A stretch of 64,000 nt of DNA from Ectobius pallidus. Taxonomy: Eukaryota > Arthropoda > Insecta > Blattodea > Ectobiidae. Shown piece by piece: positions 21,526-32,789 of the stretch. Location of the stretch: contig CAXKWD010000007.1 in the NCBI GenBank assembly GCA_964059195.1, positions 23,013,023 to 23,077,022 on the forward strand, written 5' to 3'. The notes beneath the pieces were generated by a model. The model was not told the DNA's origin, did not search any database, and saw only the letters and a program-made list of their open reading frames with translations. The position numbers and the translations under genes are program-made. The stretch's first letter is position 1, and each line of letters begins with the position of its first letter.

Positions 21526-22160
21526 AAAGAAGAAATGAGTACCTGTTTACACATTAGAGGAAAATGACTTTCTTGCTACTCCAGTTTTAAGAGATTAGTT
21601 TAGTACAAAATACTGATTTTAGAACCCATGTTTACTAGCTCATTTTGAATGATTTCAAGACCACCACCACTTCTTACAAATACTGAATGCTCTGTAACAT
21701 GAAATCATCGCAGTGAGCATGATCTATGCCTGTAATTATAATGAACTCATACAGCGAAATACGTTAATTTACTTTTCATGTTTTCGTGGACCACCAACAT
21801 TACTAAGACTCCTGAATGCTCTTCTGATGAAAAAAGTTTGTAAGGAATATCGCTGAAGAATCAAACTGGCGTTCAGGGTAATAATAAGCTGTAATGTGGC
21901 AGGGTCATTTAGTGGTGTACCTCAGTGGATTTCGGTACGGTGGAGAAAATTATGGACTGTAGTTCAGTGCGGAGGGGGGTAAGGGACTCCATTAATTGTG
22001 TTTCATTCTCATATACCCAGCTTATTGGACAACTCTGTCTCGTAGCAATTACAAAAAAAAGTGATGTTTTGTTCGAACACAGTCACTTATCCCTCATGTT
22101 AGGCTATTTCCTAGCGAGTTTTAAAAACTGTCCCCTTTCTGCTACACACTATTACGCTCT
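21526..22160. other. No gene identified
   Basis: Two similar ~45-base stretches (about 21657 and 21789, both starting GACCACCA) suggest an old short duplication. Otherwise nothing. Confidence 0.4.
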
Positions 22161-22291
22161 ATAAAGGGTGTAACAGAAGGCTGGCCAAAACTTTGGGGAA
22201 GCATTCCTTGCTTATAGAGGGTGAAATTATGTTACAAGTTACATGGGTCCGAAAATGACTTATTTCTCTACACCTTTGGGCAGCATTATAA

Positions 22292-22465
22292 TTTGAGAAC
22301 TGCGAAAAATGTGCATGTTAACCTATTTCTTAACCCTAAACACCCAGTCCTCAACCCGGGAGAGGGATTCCTCATCACTGAAAAATCCCCAACCCGGCCG
22401 GGAATCGAACCCGGGCCGACGGAGTGGAAGGCAGGCGCGCTACCGACACAGCCACGGTGGCGGAC
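22292..22465 (-). repeat. tRNA-derived SINE, family C, with 16-bp target duplication
   Basis: On the minus strand the head has the box A region TGGCTGTGTCGGTAGCGCGC and box B GGTTCGATTCC, then a short body. Both flanks carry TTGGGCAGCATTATAA (22276-22291 and 22466-22481), an intact 16-bp duplication, so the boundaries are exact and the insertion is probably young. The open frames drawn across it are not genes. Confidence 0.9.
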
Positions 22466-22696
22466 TTGGGCAGCATTATAAGCAGGCTTTAAAACTTAGT
22501 GCCCGAACCCACAGAGGGAGTTGATTCAGGTTACCAACAACCTGAGTATAGGGGGTGGGGGGTGATTGCGTAGGCTGATAAGGCAGTCATTGATAGTAGT
22601 ACTGAGAAGTGAATGCGCTCGTAGTACGGTGGCTCTCAAATTGGTCAACAGTGTACCTTGTCATTGTGCGTGTTTAAATTTATAATACGTGTTCGG

Positions 22697-22877
22697 TATG
22701 CCGAAAGTAAAGTGTTCTAAAACGCAAACATATATTGAAACATTTGGGAGGGACTATTATACACAAACAGGAGAAAGTATCGTTTTGCATGCTTGTAATG
22801 TGAGTTTAGATAATGAGAAGTTATTTTGTGGTCTTCCTATATCTGTATGCCGGTTTGTTTACTATCACGTGAACTAG
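22697..22877 (+). pseudogene. N-terminal fragment of a transposon-type protein (CGGBP1/hAT-like)
   Basis: The reading MPKVKCSKTQTYIETFGRDYY with the following GESIVLHACNVSLDNEKLFC resembles the N-terminus of short zinc-finger proteins related to CGGBP1 and hAT transposons. The second half of the zinc finger is missing and the frame ends at 22877. Inverted repeats of about 32 bp (CAGGCTTTAAAACTTAGTGC near 22483, its reverse near 22945) surround it, so it may lie in a nonautonomous element. The family call is tentative. Confidence 0.4.
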
Positions 22878-23494
22878 CATATGGTAGCTAGGGCATACGC
22901 CGAGCAAAGTCTGTACAGTACGGTTGCTGTTAACATATTCGATCGGGCACTAAGTTTTAAAGCCTGATTATAAGCGACTGATTGCTGCGACCGTATGTAC
23001 TGCCACATCGTCTCAATGGACGAAGGTACAGAGCATTCTGGTGGAACATGTGCCATTAAGAATTTGACGAGACATGTATACCTGGGACGCTAGGACCTGA
23101 ACCAATCGTTCAGATAGCTTATCGTCTGCCGGTAGCAATGGAGTAGGGGCAGAAGAGAATGCATATACTGTACTATTCATTCCGAACTATGCGGTACATA
23201 AAAGCCCTAACCTATATACATTCCACACTATTTCCCTACTCTGACTGTGACTCACTTTATTACCACCAACCTTTTTGCTAGAATAACTACATTCGCCTTC
23301 AATTGCTCATATTAACCTATCACACTTTACTATTGAATACTGTGAGGCAAACTAAGATGTATTTGCACGGTCTGTACAGTATGAACATCACGTGTTATGA
23401 AGGTCAGGCAGGTCTAGATTACTTCATCGTACCCTACTGCGCATCCGTTTGTTTGGCTCAGGTCTTACCGAACGAATTATACCTCATACACGAA

Positions 23495-23722
23495 TGAGCT
23501 CCTGCTCGTTTCAGCCTCTCTGTCAGCCATTTCTGAATATAAGAATCCGTGATAAATGGATAGGAAGAGGTGAACCAATTCCTTGAACTCCAAGCTCGCC
23601 TGACCTGAATCCACTAGATTTTTATTTGTGGGGGCATTTAAAAAACACTTGTGTATGCAACACCTGTGCAAGATGTAGAGAGTCTCCGTGCTCGTATTGT
23701 GCAACGCTACCAGATAATACGA
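23495..23722 (+). pseudogene. Mariner-type transposase C-terminal fragment
   Basis: Reads WTPSSPDLNPLDFYLWGHLK with the last catalytic aspartate region (SPDLNPLD) of a Tc1/mariner-type DDE transposase, followed by a Cys-rich tail in place of the usual ending. The region upstream, containing the other two acidic residues, is absent. It abuts a separate mariner in the opposite orientation at 23725. Confidence 0.7.
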
Positions 23723-23724
23723 GA

Positions 23725-24260
23725 GTGGATCGAAAAGTAATTCACAATATTTTTTTTTTACAAAAAGTTAAATAGGTACAATTACAAACAAATGCACACA
23801 TGAAGGGACATCTTATGTCTATTTTTATACATAGTCACCAAGTTTCTCTACACATTTCTCCCATCGTGATACCATTTTCAAAATACCCAATTTATAGAAA
23901 TCCGTTCGGTTGGAGTAGGCTATAGCCATCTGCGGACTGCTGTCCTGTGTCCCGTGTTTAGCAAGGTCCACCAATAAAACACCATTCATATCCCAGAATA
24001 CTGTCACAGCCCTTTATGAGCAGATTGAATCACTTTGAATTTTTTATTTACCACGGAAGCAGCATCTTTCCATTCCAAAGAGGCCTGCTTTGTTTCGGGC
24101 GTGTAGTGGTACGCCCACGACTCATCACCAGTGACGATTCCCTTCCCAGTGAATAAATTTCATTTGTTTGGACCCAAGAAGAAATTCCTGGCAGGTAAAC
24201 GATTTGCGTCAGATGCAGAAGTGAAAACAGCAACAAAAATTCAAATTTAATAGTAAACAT
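23725..24260 (-). pseudogene. Mariner transposase remnant, internally deleted
   Basis: The minus strand reads GIVTGDESWAYHYTPETKQA (24141 downward), including the first catalytic aspartate in TGDESW. After a frameshift come VFWDMNGVLLVDL and then the C-terminal RWEKCVEKLGDYV with a stop at 23825-23827. The middle, where the HDNARPH aspartate should be, is deleted. The 3' terminal region (TGGATCGAAAAGTAATTCAC, 23725-23744) resembles a mariner inverted terminal repeat; its partner was not found upstream. Confidence 0.8.
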
Positions 24261-24580
24261 TGCCTTAGGCTTTTACTTTTGACGTTAATAAGACATATGA
24301 ATATTCATATTTACTCGGAAGCGTTCGGAAATATTCAGAAATTGTGGATATAATTTTATTTTCCTGCGACATTAAATGGTTTTTGGTTCCATGTGTTCTG
24401 TGTGTAGCAAACCGTTGTTAGTTATAGCCGTTAAACCTTACAGTCAGCTTAAGTACTTCCAAAGTGTTTAATTTGTGTTACAAATTAATTGGTGCTTTGC
24501 ATAATGTACGAACTAGTATTTAGTCTAGAAATAGTTTTCTTTACTTATTCGTTTAATTTTGGAAATTTAAAAGGGTATAT
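24261..24580. other. AT-rich stretch, nothing identified
   Basis: No recognisable feature between the mariner remnant and the SINE. Confidence 0.4.
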
Positions 24581-24588
24581 TATGAAGT

Positions 24589-24900
24589 GGGGTACGCCGT
24601 AGTGTAGTGGTTGAGGTACCGCGCTACAAACCGGAAGGTCGCGGGTTCGATTCCCGATGAGGTCGTTGAGATTTTTCAAATGGCCTAATCCTTCTGATGG
24701 CACTATGGCCCTGGAGTCGACTCAGCCTCTAACAGAAATGAGTACCAGAAGCAATCCTGGGGGTAAAGGCGGCCGGTGCGAGAGGCTGACCTTACCACCT
24801 TAATGTGTCGAATGTCCAAAATCTGGGAGCCTCAATCTCCTGGAACCCTCTGGGCCTCCATGGCCTGCATAGGGATCACTTTACTTTTACTTTTTATGTG
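24589..24900 (+). repeat. tRNA-derived SINE, family B, with 8-bp target duplication
   Basis: Box A (TAGTGTAGTGGTTGAGGTAC) and box B (GGGTTCGATTCC) in a tRNA-like head, then a body with GGCCTCCATGGCCTGCAT and a (CTTTTA)n-type tail. TATGAAGT flanks both ends (24581-24588 and 24901-24908). A partial reverse copy is at 49632-49768. Confidence 0.9.
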
Positions 24901-25236
24901 TATGAAGTAATATTTTATAACAATGTAAAGAGTGTAAGGCTAACAAAAGTGGCGACTAAAATTATTCGTTTGCCTACTGCCTTCAGACATGAAACTTCCT
25001 GCCATGATTTAATAACTATTGTGTTAAAATGAAAGGTCCATAACAATGATTTAACAGCTATAATAACCAATATTAATTTTCAGACGTTAATTATTTCATA
25101 GGATATTACATGTAAATTAATTAAAACAAGAAACAATTATTGTTTCTCAGAAATTGTACCCGTTTAATTGGACTACTTTCACAGGTATATTTGCGTAGGC
25201 CTATACAAAGTCAAGACGGAGATTTCATTACATAAA

Positions 25237-26106
25237 TCTCTATATATATAAAAGGCTTTGTCCTGACTGACTGAATGAATGAATGAATGACTGACTGACT
25301 GACAGGAATCAACGTACAGCCTAAACTATAACAGGTAGAGACTTGGAATTTTGACAGTACCTTCGTTTCATAATGTAGGTGCTCACTAAGAAAGGATTTT
25401 GAAAAATTATGATTTTAACTGGCAAAAATTACATGTTTTTGAAATGACTTAACCCCTTTTTACACAGAATTATCCAAACAAATTCACAGAACATATTGTT
25501 GCCAATTGTATCAGGTGGGTTTGGATTAAATGAAATGGATGTTTGACAAATTAGAGAAGGTATCATTATAATTCATATTATCTGTATTATTAAAAGGAAT
25601 TGTCCTCGATGCCCAGCGAAATCTACTGAACGCAGAGATCTGAAATTTTAAACATAGGTGTGCTGAAGGGTCGGAAAATGCACCTCCAAGCCGGAATTTT
25701 AATTTTACTTTTCGTTCGTGAGTTATGAGTGAAAAACGGGCAAAAAACGTGCATTTTGTGCGTTTTCAAGACATAAGTTTTCAGTTATACATTTCAATGT
25801 CAAATCAATTACAGTTGGCTTTGGCTATTTTTGTCATACCTTGAAAATAAAACTTTCGCGATCGCTTGAATGTTGTAAGCCCTAAATATGGTCAAACGTT
25901 GTTTTATTTGGACGAATCTCACTATACAGAGGTTTTCTGGGCCAAGAAACTCGAATCTGAGGTCGCTTTTACCAGACGATGCTATCTAATCGTTGTATGT
26001 AGTCCACGTGATTTAGGCGTTAATAAATATAATGATTTTACTATTATGCTCTTAATTTTTAATTTTTTAAATAATTATCGCGGGCGAAGCCGCGGGCACA
26101 TGCTAG
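25237..26106 (+). mobile_element. Complete nonautonomous Helitron (families B and A joined)
   Basis: Starts TCTCTATATATATAAAAGG after a host A and ends with CTAG (26103-26106) before a host T. The hairpin CGCGGGCGAAGCCGCG lies about 9 bases upstream of the end. The first ~340 bases (GACTGACTGACTGACAGG, then AGAGACTTGGAATTTTGACAG) match 29255-29640 and 56918-57225. From about 25587 the sequence changes to family A. No Rep or helicase coding sequence is present. The frame at 25866-26174 is incidental. Confidence 0.9.
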
Positions 26107-26573
26107 TATGTTATATGACGATTGTAAATGTTATAAATGTTGCATATGCGCATAGCAATTCCTATGTAGCCTAATGGTCATGAACAGTATAATATTTTAT
26201 TTTTAGAAAATAATTGTTATAGTTCATTATTGTGATTAGCTTATCTAGCTTGACATAAAGTAAGGTGATGACTTCATTTCTTAAAGTATTTGCATTTTCT
26301 CGCCATATGAAATAAACAGTCCAAAAAGAAACAAAAAGAAAGCATCAAAACGTACTTGCCATAAATCCTGCACGCTTTTTTCGGTTTATGCGTGAAGTTT
26401 CTTTGAACAGCATTGTCGGCAACCAACATGGACACTTACCTGGAACAGTTAAAGCAACATGTTACATGTTTATAGGTGTTCAATTGAGAAAATATTATAC
26501 TTATTCTTACCAAGGATAGTGTGATAGAGGGTGAGCTTGTTGAGCCGCTAGTGACCAAGATGCTATAAATAAT
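26107..26573. other. AT-rich stretch, nothing identified
   Basis: No repeat partner or coding motif seen. Confidence 0.4.
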
Positions 26574-27638
26574 AAAATCAGGTAAACTGATATAACCAAG
26601 TGCCAGTATGTTTTTTTTTTACGCAATTATGATAGGCCCATGCATAAAAGTTATTTTTGTAATAGATGTCCGAGTTAACTCCAAAAACAAAATGTGCCGG
26701 CAATAATAATAATGATGCAATAGACCTACGATTCGCTGATATCTCTGTTTCAATTTAAAGCAGCCTTAAAGGTTATGAATGAATAATAAGCATATGAAAT
26801 CTATCTGTCAGGAATTACATTAGGTATATTGCTGCACAGGAACGATAAGAAAAATACTCACAGTAAAATATAGCCTAATGTAAATATCGGTAGTCTACAT
26901 AACCATAGAATACACATTAAAATATCAATATTCAACGACTAGTTGTTATAAATCGTTTATTTAAGTTATTATTTAGCCACACTGACATCGTTATGAAGAA
27001 ACAAATCAATGAAGGCTGCTAACAATATGAATAAACGATTGGCAATTTGTTAAGTTTTTTTAATAAGCTTACATTGTGGGCCTTGAAAGAATATTGATTA
27101 CAAAAATAATATTCATATACGCGTTACTTCGGTACCGATCAACCGATTTGGCCCTAATTCAATAGGCTTGTACCCAAAAACGTCATAAATTCGTATACCA
27201 AGTTTCAAGAAAATCCGATAAAGCGTATTTGAGTTATCCACGCCTTTGTGATATATTACCATAAAAAGGCACTAAATTGGGCATTATTCCGGTACCGCCC
27301 AACCGATCTGGTCAAATATCAATAGACATCTTCCCATGGACATTATAAATAGGTATTCCAAGTTTCATGAAAATCCGATAAAGCGTATGTGAGTTATGGC
27401 GCCTTTAAAATATACACTAAATTGGGTTTTACTCCGGTACCGGTGAACCGATTTGGTTCAATTTCAATAGGGTTCTTCCCATGGACATTATAAACGCGTA
27501 TACCAAGTTTCATTAAAATTCGATAAAGCGTATTTGAGTTAGAGCGCGTACAGACACACGGACGGACGGACGGACGGACAGACGGACAGACATTTTTCGT
27601 CCCCCACACAATCTCATAAAGTACCATACTGGCACTTA
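26574..27638. mobile_element. Tandem-repeat-bearing element, family D (copy 2, three units)
   Basis: Left end TCAGGTAAACTGATATAAC, then AAGTGCCAGTATG (26598-26610); right end CATACTGGCACTT (27626-27638). Three of the ~150-bp units lie at about 27115-27540, followed by a CGGACGGA-rich microsatellite. Copy 1 has five units and copy 3 (60495-61345) one. Confidence 0.8.
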
Positions 27639-27696
27639 ATTATCACATTGTTGTTTTTTCCAGGCTCTAGACGCTTTAAGTTATACAGTCTGATAA

Positions 27697-29202
27697 CACT
27701 GCCCAACAATGAAAATGTTTCGGGCTCAAAAATAGCTGATTCTTATGTATTTCCACCTGCTGAATTCAGAAATCGCCATAGAAATTACCGATTAGCTCTT
27801 ATTTTGGATGTTGACACACTTGTCAACTGTCAAAATACAACAGTAGTCTAGCTGTGGGTAGATTATAAATGTAAACACTATTGTTTTGACAGTGAATTTC
27901 GTATTATCTGTTGTAATTAGTGCAGAATTTTTGTTTTGGATAGTTTTAAAAAGCAAAATTTGTTACATTAACATGCCACGGAAATGTGTAAATTTAGTGA
28001 AGAATTTATGTTACATTTGTGGTGAAATAACATTTTCATCACAGAAACGCAAAGTGACGCCTCTTGTGAAGACTGCCTACCAACATTATTTTGGTATGAA
28101 GGTACCCAATCTTCCATCTGCTATTCAACCTATTCCACATTCAGACAGTTTACCAGTTCCTACTCCACCCCAAAATTATGAGTTGGAAGTAGAAAATGAA
28201 TGCAGTGTGGAAGAAGAAGAACTCAACAAGCCTTCAACATCCCATGACCCTGATTTTGAAGTGAAAGATGATCAACCGCACAGATTGAGCCAATCGGAGT
28301 TGAGTGATCTCATTCGAGCCTCTTCTGGATCCAAAATATGTTTTTCTTCCACCTCTACATATCAAGCTGGGTTTGATAAAGAATTTTGTCAAAGGCATGA
28401 ACCAAGAAGGCCAGGATTTTAAATATTTGAGAGAGAAATTTTCTGGACTAAGTGATACAAAAGTCAAGGAAGGCATCTCTGTTAGGCCACAGATACGTCA
28501 ACTTGTAAAGGATCCTGCGTTCGACCTACTTTTGGAAGGGGAAGAAAAGGCAGCTTGGGAAGCTCTTAAGGAATTTTTAGGGAATAAAAGAGATGATAAC
28601 TACACTCAGTTGGTGACAGTACTTCTACAAAAATACCATCAACTCAGATGCAACATGTCCCTAAAAATTAATTTTCTCCACTCCGATCTCAATTTTTCCC
28701 CACCTAGTTGTGGAGCTGTCAGTGACGAGAATGGAGAAAGGTTCCATGAGGATATTTCTGTGATGGAACGGAGATATCAGGGCCTCTGGAATGAAGCAAT
28801 GCTTGTGGATTACTGCTGGTTTGTGTGTAGGGATGCTCCAGAACTCAATTACAAGAGAAAAGTCAAAAGGCAGAGATCTCATGAAGCCACCTATTGATTC
28901 TCTGTAGATCCAATGGCATGGTAGGTTTTCTTTAATCAATTTAGGATGTTAACTGTCATTAATAAAAGAACGGTCACACTTTTAATGTTGTTAGCACATT
29001 AAGTAATTAATATTTATAAATGTTAAATTTACTGTTTTCTCTTAATCCTTTAAAATTAAAACTTTCACCTATTGTTTATTTCAGAAACTAGAGCTAATAA
29101 AAAATTTTCTTTGTCATATTCGTTTTTCTCAACCCAAAATTAGTAAGAATTGACTCATGAGGTGACGGAAACATGTAAAAAATGTTTTTTTGTTGGGCAG
29201 TG
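27697..29202 (+). mobile_element. CACTA-like DNA transposon, internally deleted, 1506 bp
   Basis: Ends CACTGCCCAACAA at the left, with its reverse complement TTGTTGGGCAGTG at the right. TAA on both sides (27694-27696 and 29203-29205). CAC...GTG ends with a 3-bp duplication are the pattern of the CACTA/EnSpm superfamily. It carries one deleted protein gene (27973-28897). Confidence 0.8.
27973..28897 (+). pseudogene. CACTA-like transposon protein, internal deletion and frameshift (copy 2)
   Basis: I start at MPRKCVNLVKN (27973), not at the upstream ATG, because the family begins there. The first part holds a CX2C pair (CYICGE), then an acidic linker rich in S, P and E, to QSELSDLIRASS at about 28322. 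A deletion removed the middle, and the frame then shifts. The second part (about 28304-28897) reads PKYVFLPPLHIKLGLIKNFV, KEGISVRPQIRQLV, CNMSLKINFLHSDLNF and ENGERFHEDISVMERRYQGL, ending DYCWFVCRD plus a basic tail. This protein family is widespread in arthropod transposons; I know no assigned biochemical role. The decayed copy at 9865-10775 keeps part of the deleted region. Both halves are otherwise well preserved, so decay is recent. Confidence 0.8.
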
Positions 29203-29254
29203 TAATCTGCCTTGACATTATATTCACAGGCACAGCTATTTTAAGAGTTGAAAA

Positions 29255-29640
29255 TCTTTTATATATATAAACGCTTTGTCCTGATTTAATGACTGACTGA
29301 CAAAGAACCAACGTAGAACTATAATAGGTAGAGACGTGAAATTTTGATAGTGCCTTCGTTTCATAATGTAAGTGCATATTAAAAAAGGATTTTTTAAAAT
29401 TTTTATTTTAAATGCAAAAAATCAAGTGTTTTTGAGGATACGAAATACCTTTTTACACAGAATTATCAAACACAAATCAAATTCCATGTACAGTTCTCAT
29501 GACAACAGCGTAGGCCTATTGTTGGCAGTATTAACAGGTAGCTTTGGAAGTACTTAGCCTAAATGATACGGGACTTTGACAAATTAGAGAAGCTATCGAC
29601 AGAATTCATTGGTGTAAATAAATATTGAAGGAAGAAATCC
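29255..29640 (+). mobile_element. Helitron 5' fragment, family B (copy 2)
   Basis: Starts TCTTTTATATATATAAACG after A, then CTTTGTCCTGA and TATAATAGGTAGAGACGTG as in 25237 and 56918. A six-base difference from the 56918 copy at 29511-29518 creates TAGGCCTA. Confidence 0.8.
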
Positions 29641-29989
29641 CCGAAAATAATGTGATGCAGTTACATAACTTTCTCTGCCCTGGAGATAGAGAATCCATTT
29701 TCTCACTTCACATTTTGATGTAAATTAAGAGGTCGTATTGTGGGGATAGCTTAATCTAGCTGTCTCAGTATGAGTGTATGTCAACGTGTAAGTTATGCCA
29801 TATCGGATGTCGGTAAAAATAATTATATTCATTGATGCGTTATTCATAGCTGTAGGCTTTGTATTTTAGTTGAGCATTATGGATGTGTATCATAGGGTCT
29901 AAGCATGTAAAAAGAGACAAAATAAGATGGAACATTTTTAGTCCTATGCGGGCAGTATAGTATTATTATATCCCAGGTTTTTGGGGAGG

Positions 29990-30325
29990 AAAGTATGAAA
30001 GTGATATTGAATTTTTTTAGCCCCGAAACGGTTGTATGGAACATGGAGTGAGAAATAAAATATCCCGCAAAGACAATTATATGTTACCGGGATTTTTGTT
30101 TCTTCTAATTTCAACCCCTACCAGGCATGATGTGTAGAAGCAATGGAATGCAAAATTCCACATCCTCTATGAGCCACAAAAATATATATCAGGCGTTTTC
30201 TGAGGGAATAGTTTGAGTTCGATAAGTTGTTCTTCCTCATTTCAAACTCTAAATACCTACATAAGGACTTAGAGTATGAAAATCGAAAGTCCTTCATAAG
30301 TTAATTTCAAATTACAATATCGGGA
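29990..30325 (+). mobile_element. Helitron family C body (copy 3), no termini
   Basis: Plus-strand version of the sequence found reversed at 15494-16600. Shared blocks are CCGAAACGGTTGT, GGTATTTAGAGTTTGAAAT (in reverse) and GCGTTTTCTGAGGGAATAG. It ends before the GC-rich 3' hairpin and CTAG. Confidence 0.7.
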
Positions 30326-30329
30326 TTAC

Positions 30330-31095
30330 TTAACACTATGGATGTGTGTGTATTATTATATTTTCTTCTTTCACTTTGCAGTGTTAATGAATAATACAAA
30401 TGGCAAGTAATAAAATATAAATACATTTATTATATTCTATTACAGCTTTTTTGTTGCTTTCTTACATATCATTATAGAATTTTTGAACCTCTGTTTCATT
30501 TTCATTTTTTTACATTAATTCGTCTGCCGACTGCGACAGATATTCGATATAATCTCACGCAATATTTTGAGCGCTGATGGACTAAATATAACCTAATGTA
30601 GTTTAAAAACACATTATTGCGTCATTCTTACTGGCCTCATTGGGTACTCAGTTTATTCTTTCATTGGGATTGGTTCTGGTTTCTTTCACACTTTTCTGAG
30701 CAGTTTCTGTGTCTAATTCGTATTATTCTTGTTGTAATTTTTTAAAAGCAATAAAAACTATTGGTCACTTATTTATTTTACTAGTCAAATCTAATCATCA
30801 TACACCAAATTACTTTGATTGGCCATTTATGTTTTAAAAAGTAACTAGAAGCGGAAAGAATCATACACTTAATAGAAATGGAGTTATTTATTGCTTTTAG
30901 GAATAGTATTTTAACAGTTTAATTTATATACTATTTCGGGGAATTTCTTTGGCGAGTTTTGGGGGTATTTTGTTCTGCAGATAATTTATTACTTACAAAT
31001 TTGAAAAATAGTACTATTATCCATATATAATGTGATAATTTTTACCATATAATATTAAACACAACTCAATGTTTAAATTAGTAGATGACTATACA
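30330..31095. other. AT-rich stretch, nothing identified
   Basis: No repeat partner or motif recognised. Confidence 0.4.
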
Positions 31096-31099
31096 GATT

Positions 31100-31648
31100 A
31101 ATGCTTTTGCAGTATAAGATTTTGTAATAATCTTCTAATACATAAAATGCATCCTAGATGTCATGAATAATGTGTTAATGTCATCGACACCTGTTAACAA
31201 GACAGCATTCATAAAACTAATTAGTTTGTCACAGCAACCTGGGGGGGGGGGGCGGAAGCATTTAATGATTTAGACGAAACTCAATCTGCGGGTTTTTTGG
31301 ACCAGGGAACTCGAATATGAGGTAGTTTTGTCCTTGGGCATCGCTCTTTAATCGTGAAATACACATAGAGGCCGGGATTTTAGCTTCTTAATTATCAATC
31401 GTTTTAATACTTGTTTATGTATGATTTGGGTAAGGTTCATGAGTCTGAGGTACATTTTAATCGTTTAATTTCGAATCTATATTCCCATACGGAAGCACAA
31501 GATTTGTTGTATTCGTTTAATTATTTATATTTATTATGCAAAACAATAGAACGAGGAACAATATTATGAGATTCATGCAATTTATGTAAAAATGTAGCGT
31601 TTAGTAAATAATTGCGGGCGAAGCCGCGGGCACCTGATGGTATAATAT
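31100..31648 (+). mobile_element. Helitron 3' part, family A, degenerate terminus
   Basis: Shares GGGAACTCGAATATGAGG with the Helitron at 25237 and ends GCGGGCGAAGCCGCGGGCAC, then CTGATGG where CTAG is expected. A run of ten G (about 31241-31250) interrupts it. Confidence 0.65.
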
Positions 31649-31903
31649 ATTGCCAAGTTTTAAACCATCTACTCTTATACAATTCAACGGCTCTAAATAG
31701 CGTGCTCACTCGCTCGCCCACTTCGTGAAACATCGGGTATAAACGGCGATGTTCGTCTCTCACAGTCTAAACTTTCACGAAGAGCACAAAATTAGGAAAA
31801 CCGTTTCTTTGTTATATAAAGCCGAAGTGAAATGAACACAATGAACAAATATTCTAATTTTATTTTTACTTACAATTTTCATAGCTCTCAACCGGTTAAT
31901 ATA

Positions 31904-32754
31904 CACGGTTATTCAAAATGATGGACCCAATTTAATTAATTTGTATTTCACGAAATACAAACTGGATATTAACATTCTACATACCGAATGAAAGAGAAAG
32001 TTCCAAAGTTTTGTTTTCCACCGCTTGGACGGTGATTGTGACGTGATTGTTGCGTAAATGGCTGCTTGTTCCAATAGGCAGGCATTTCTTGTCACTGTTG
32101 GTTGTGAGTAAGATGACTACTATGCAGCATAAGGTTTTCTGCGTTCTTGAGTTTGCAAGAAGTGAATCGGCAGTTACAGTGAAGCGGGCATTTCGTCGGC
32201 AATCCGGCATTGAACCACCAACTAGGAAAAGCATAAGCCGTTGGTTAAAGCAATTTAAACAAACTGGATGTCTCTGCAAAGGAAAAAGTCCGGGCCGATC
32301 GCGTATGTCAGAGGATGCCATCAGATGAATAGGAGATTTTTTAAATCAATCCCTTCCTCAGCGATGGATAGGTCGCAGGGGAAATCAAGACCTGGCTCTA
32401 CACTTCTGGCCTCCGAGATCTCCTGATCTCACGCCATGAGACTTTTCTTGTGGGAATATGTTAAGGAGGCTGTTTATGTCCCACCTCTACCAACAACTTT
32501 GGCTGACCTGCTGATCCGTGTCACTGCAGCGGTGAACTCAGTAACACAAGACATGCTGCTTCGCGTGTGGGACGAGTTTGGCTACCGGTAGATGTTTGCT
32601 GTGCAGCAGAGGGAGGACATATTGAACATTTATAACCTGTGTTAAAAAACTTTGAAACTTCCTCTTTATATTAGTCTGTAGATTGTTCATCTCCAATTTA
32701 TACTTCATTAAATACAAATTAATGAAATTGGGTCCATCTTTTTGAATAACCCTG
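31904..32754 (+). mobile_element. Mariner-like element, internally deleted, 851 bp
   Basis: Inverted ends: CACGGTTATTCAAAATGATG at the left and, reverse-complemented, CAGGGTTATTCAAAAAGATG at the right. Homology continues for about 60 bases (GGACCCAATTT, ATTAATTTGTATTT). TA flanks both ends (31902-31903 and 32755-32756). Carries a transposase gene lacking its catalytic centre. Confidence 0.9.
32113..32642 (+). pseudogene. Mariner-like transposase, core deleted, two frameshifts
   Basis: N-terminal part from MTTMQHKVFCVLEFARSESA (32113) with a helix-turn-helix stretch RKSISRWLKQFKQTGCLCKG, ending at a stop at 32326-32328. Then the C-terminal part: LPQRWIGRRG, FWPPRSPDLTP with the third catalytic aspartate region, a stop where DFFLWG is usual, then in another frame KEAVYVPPLPTTLADLL and, after a further shift, the terminal EGGHIEHL. 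The segment holding the first two acidic catalytic residues is missing. The start at 32113 is preferred over the upstream ATG because the upstream peptide has no family character. Confidence 0.85.
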
Positions 32755-32789
32755 TACTGCCAGTGTAAATTTCTTTAAAAATCCTGGAG

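Noticed and set aside
24589..24660. tRNA gene candidate
   Set aside because: It has boxes A and B but is the head of a SINE with tail and target duplication; the same holds for 14917, 22400, 40650, 45050, 53680, 55840, 57410 and 59190.
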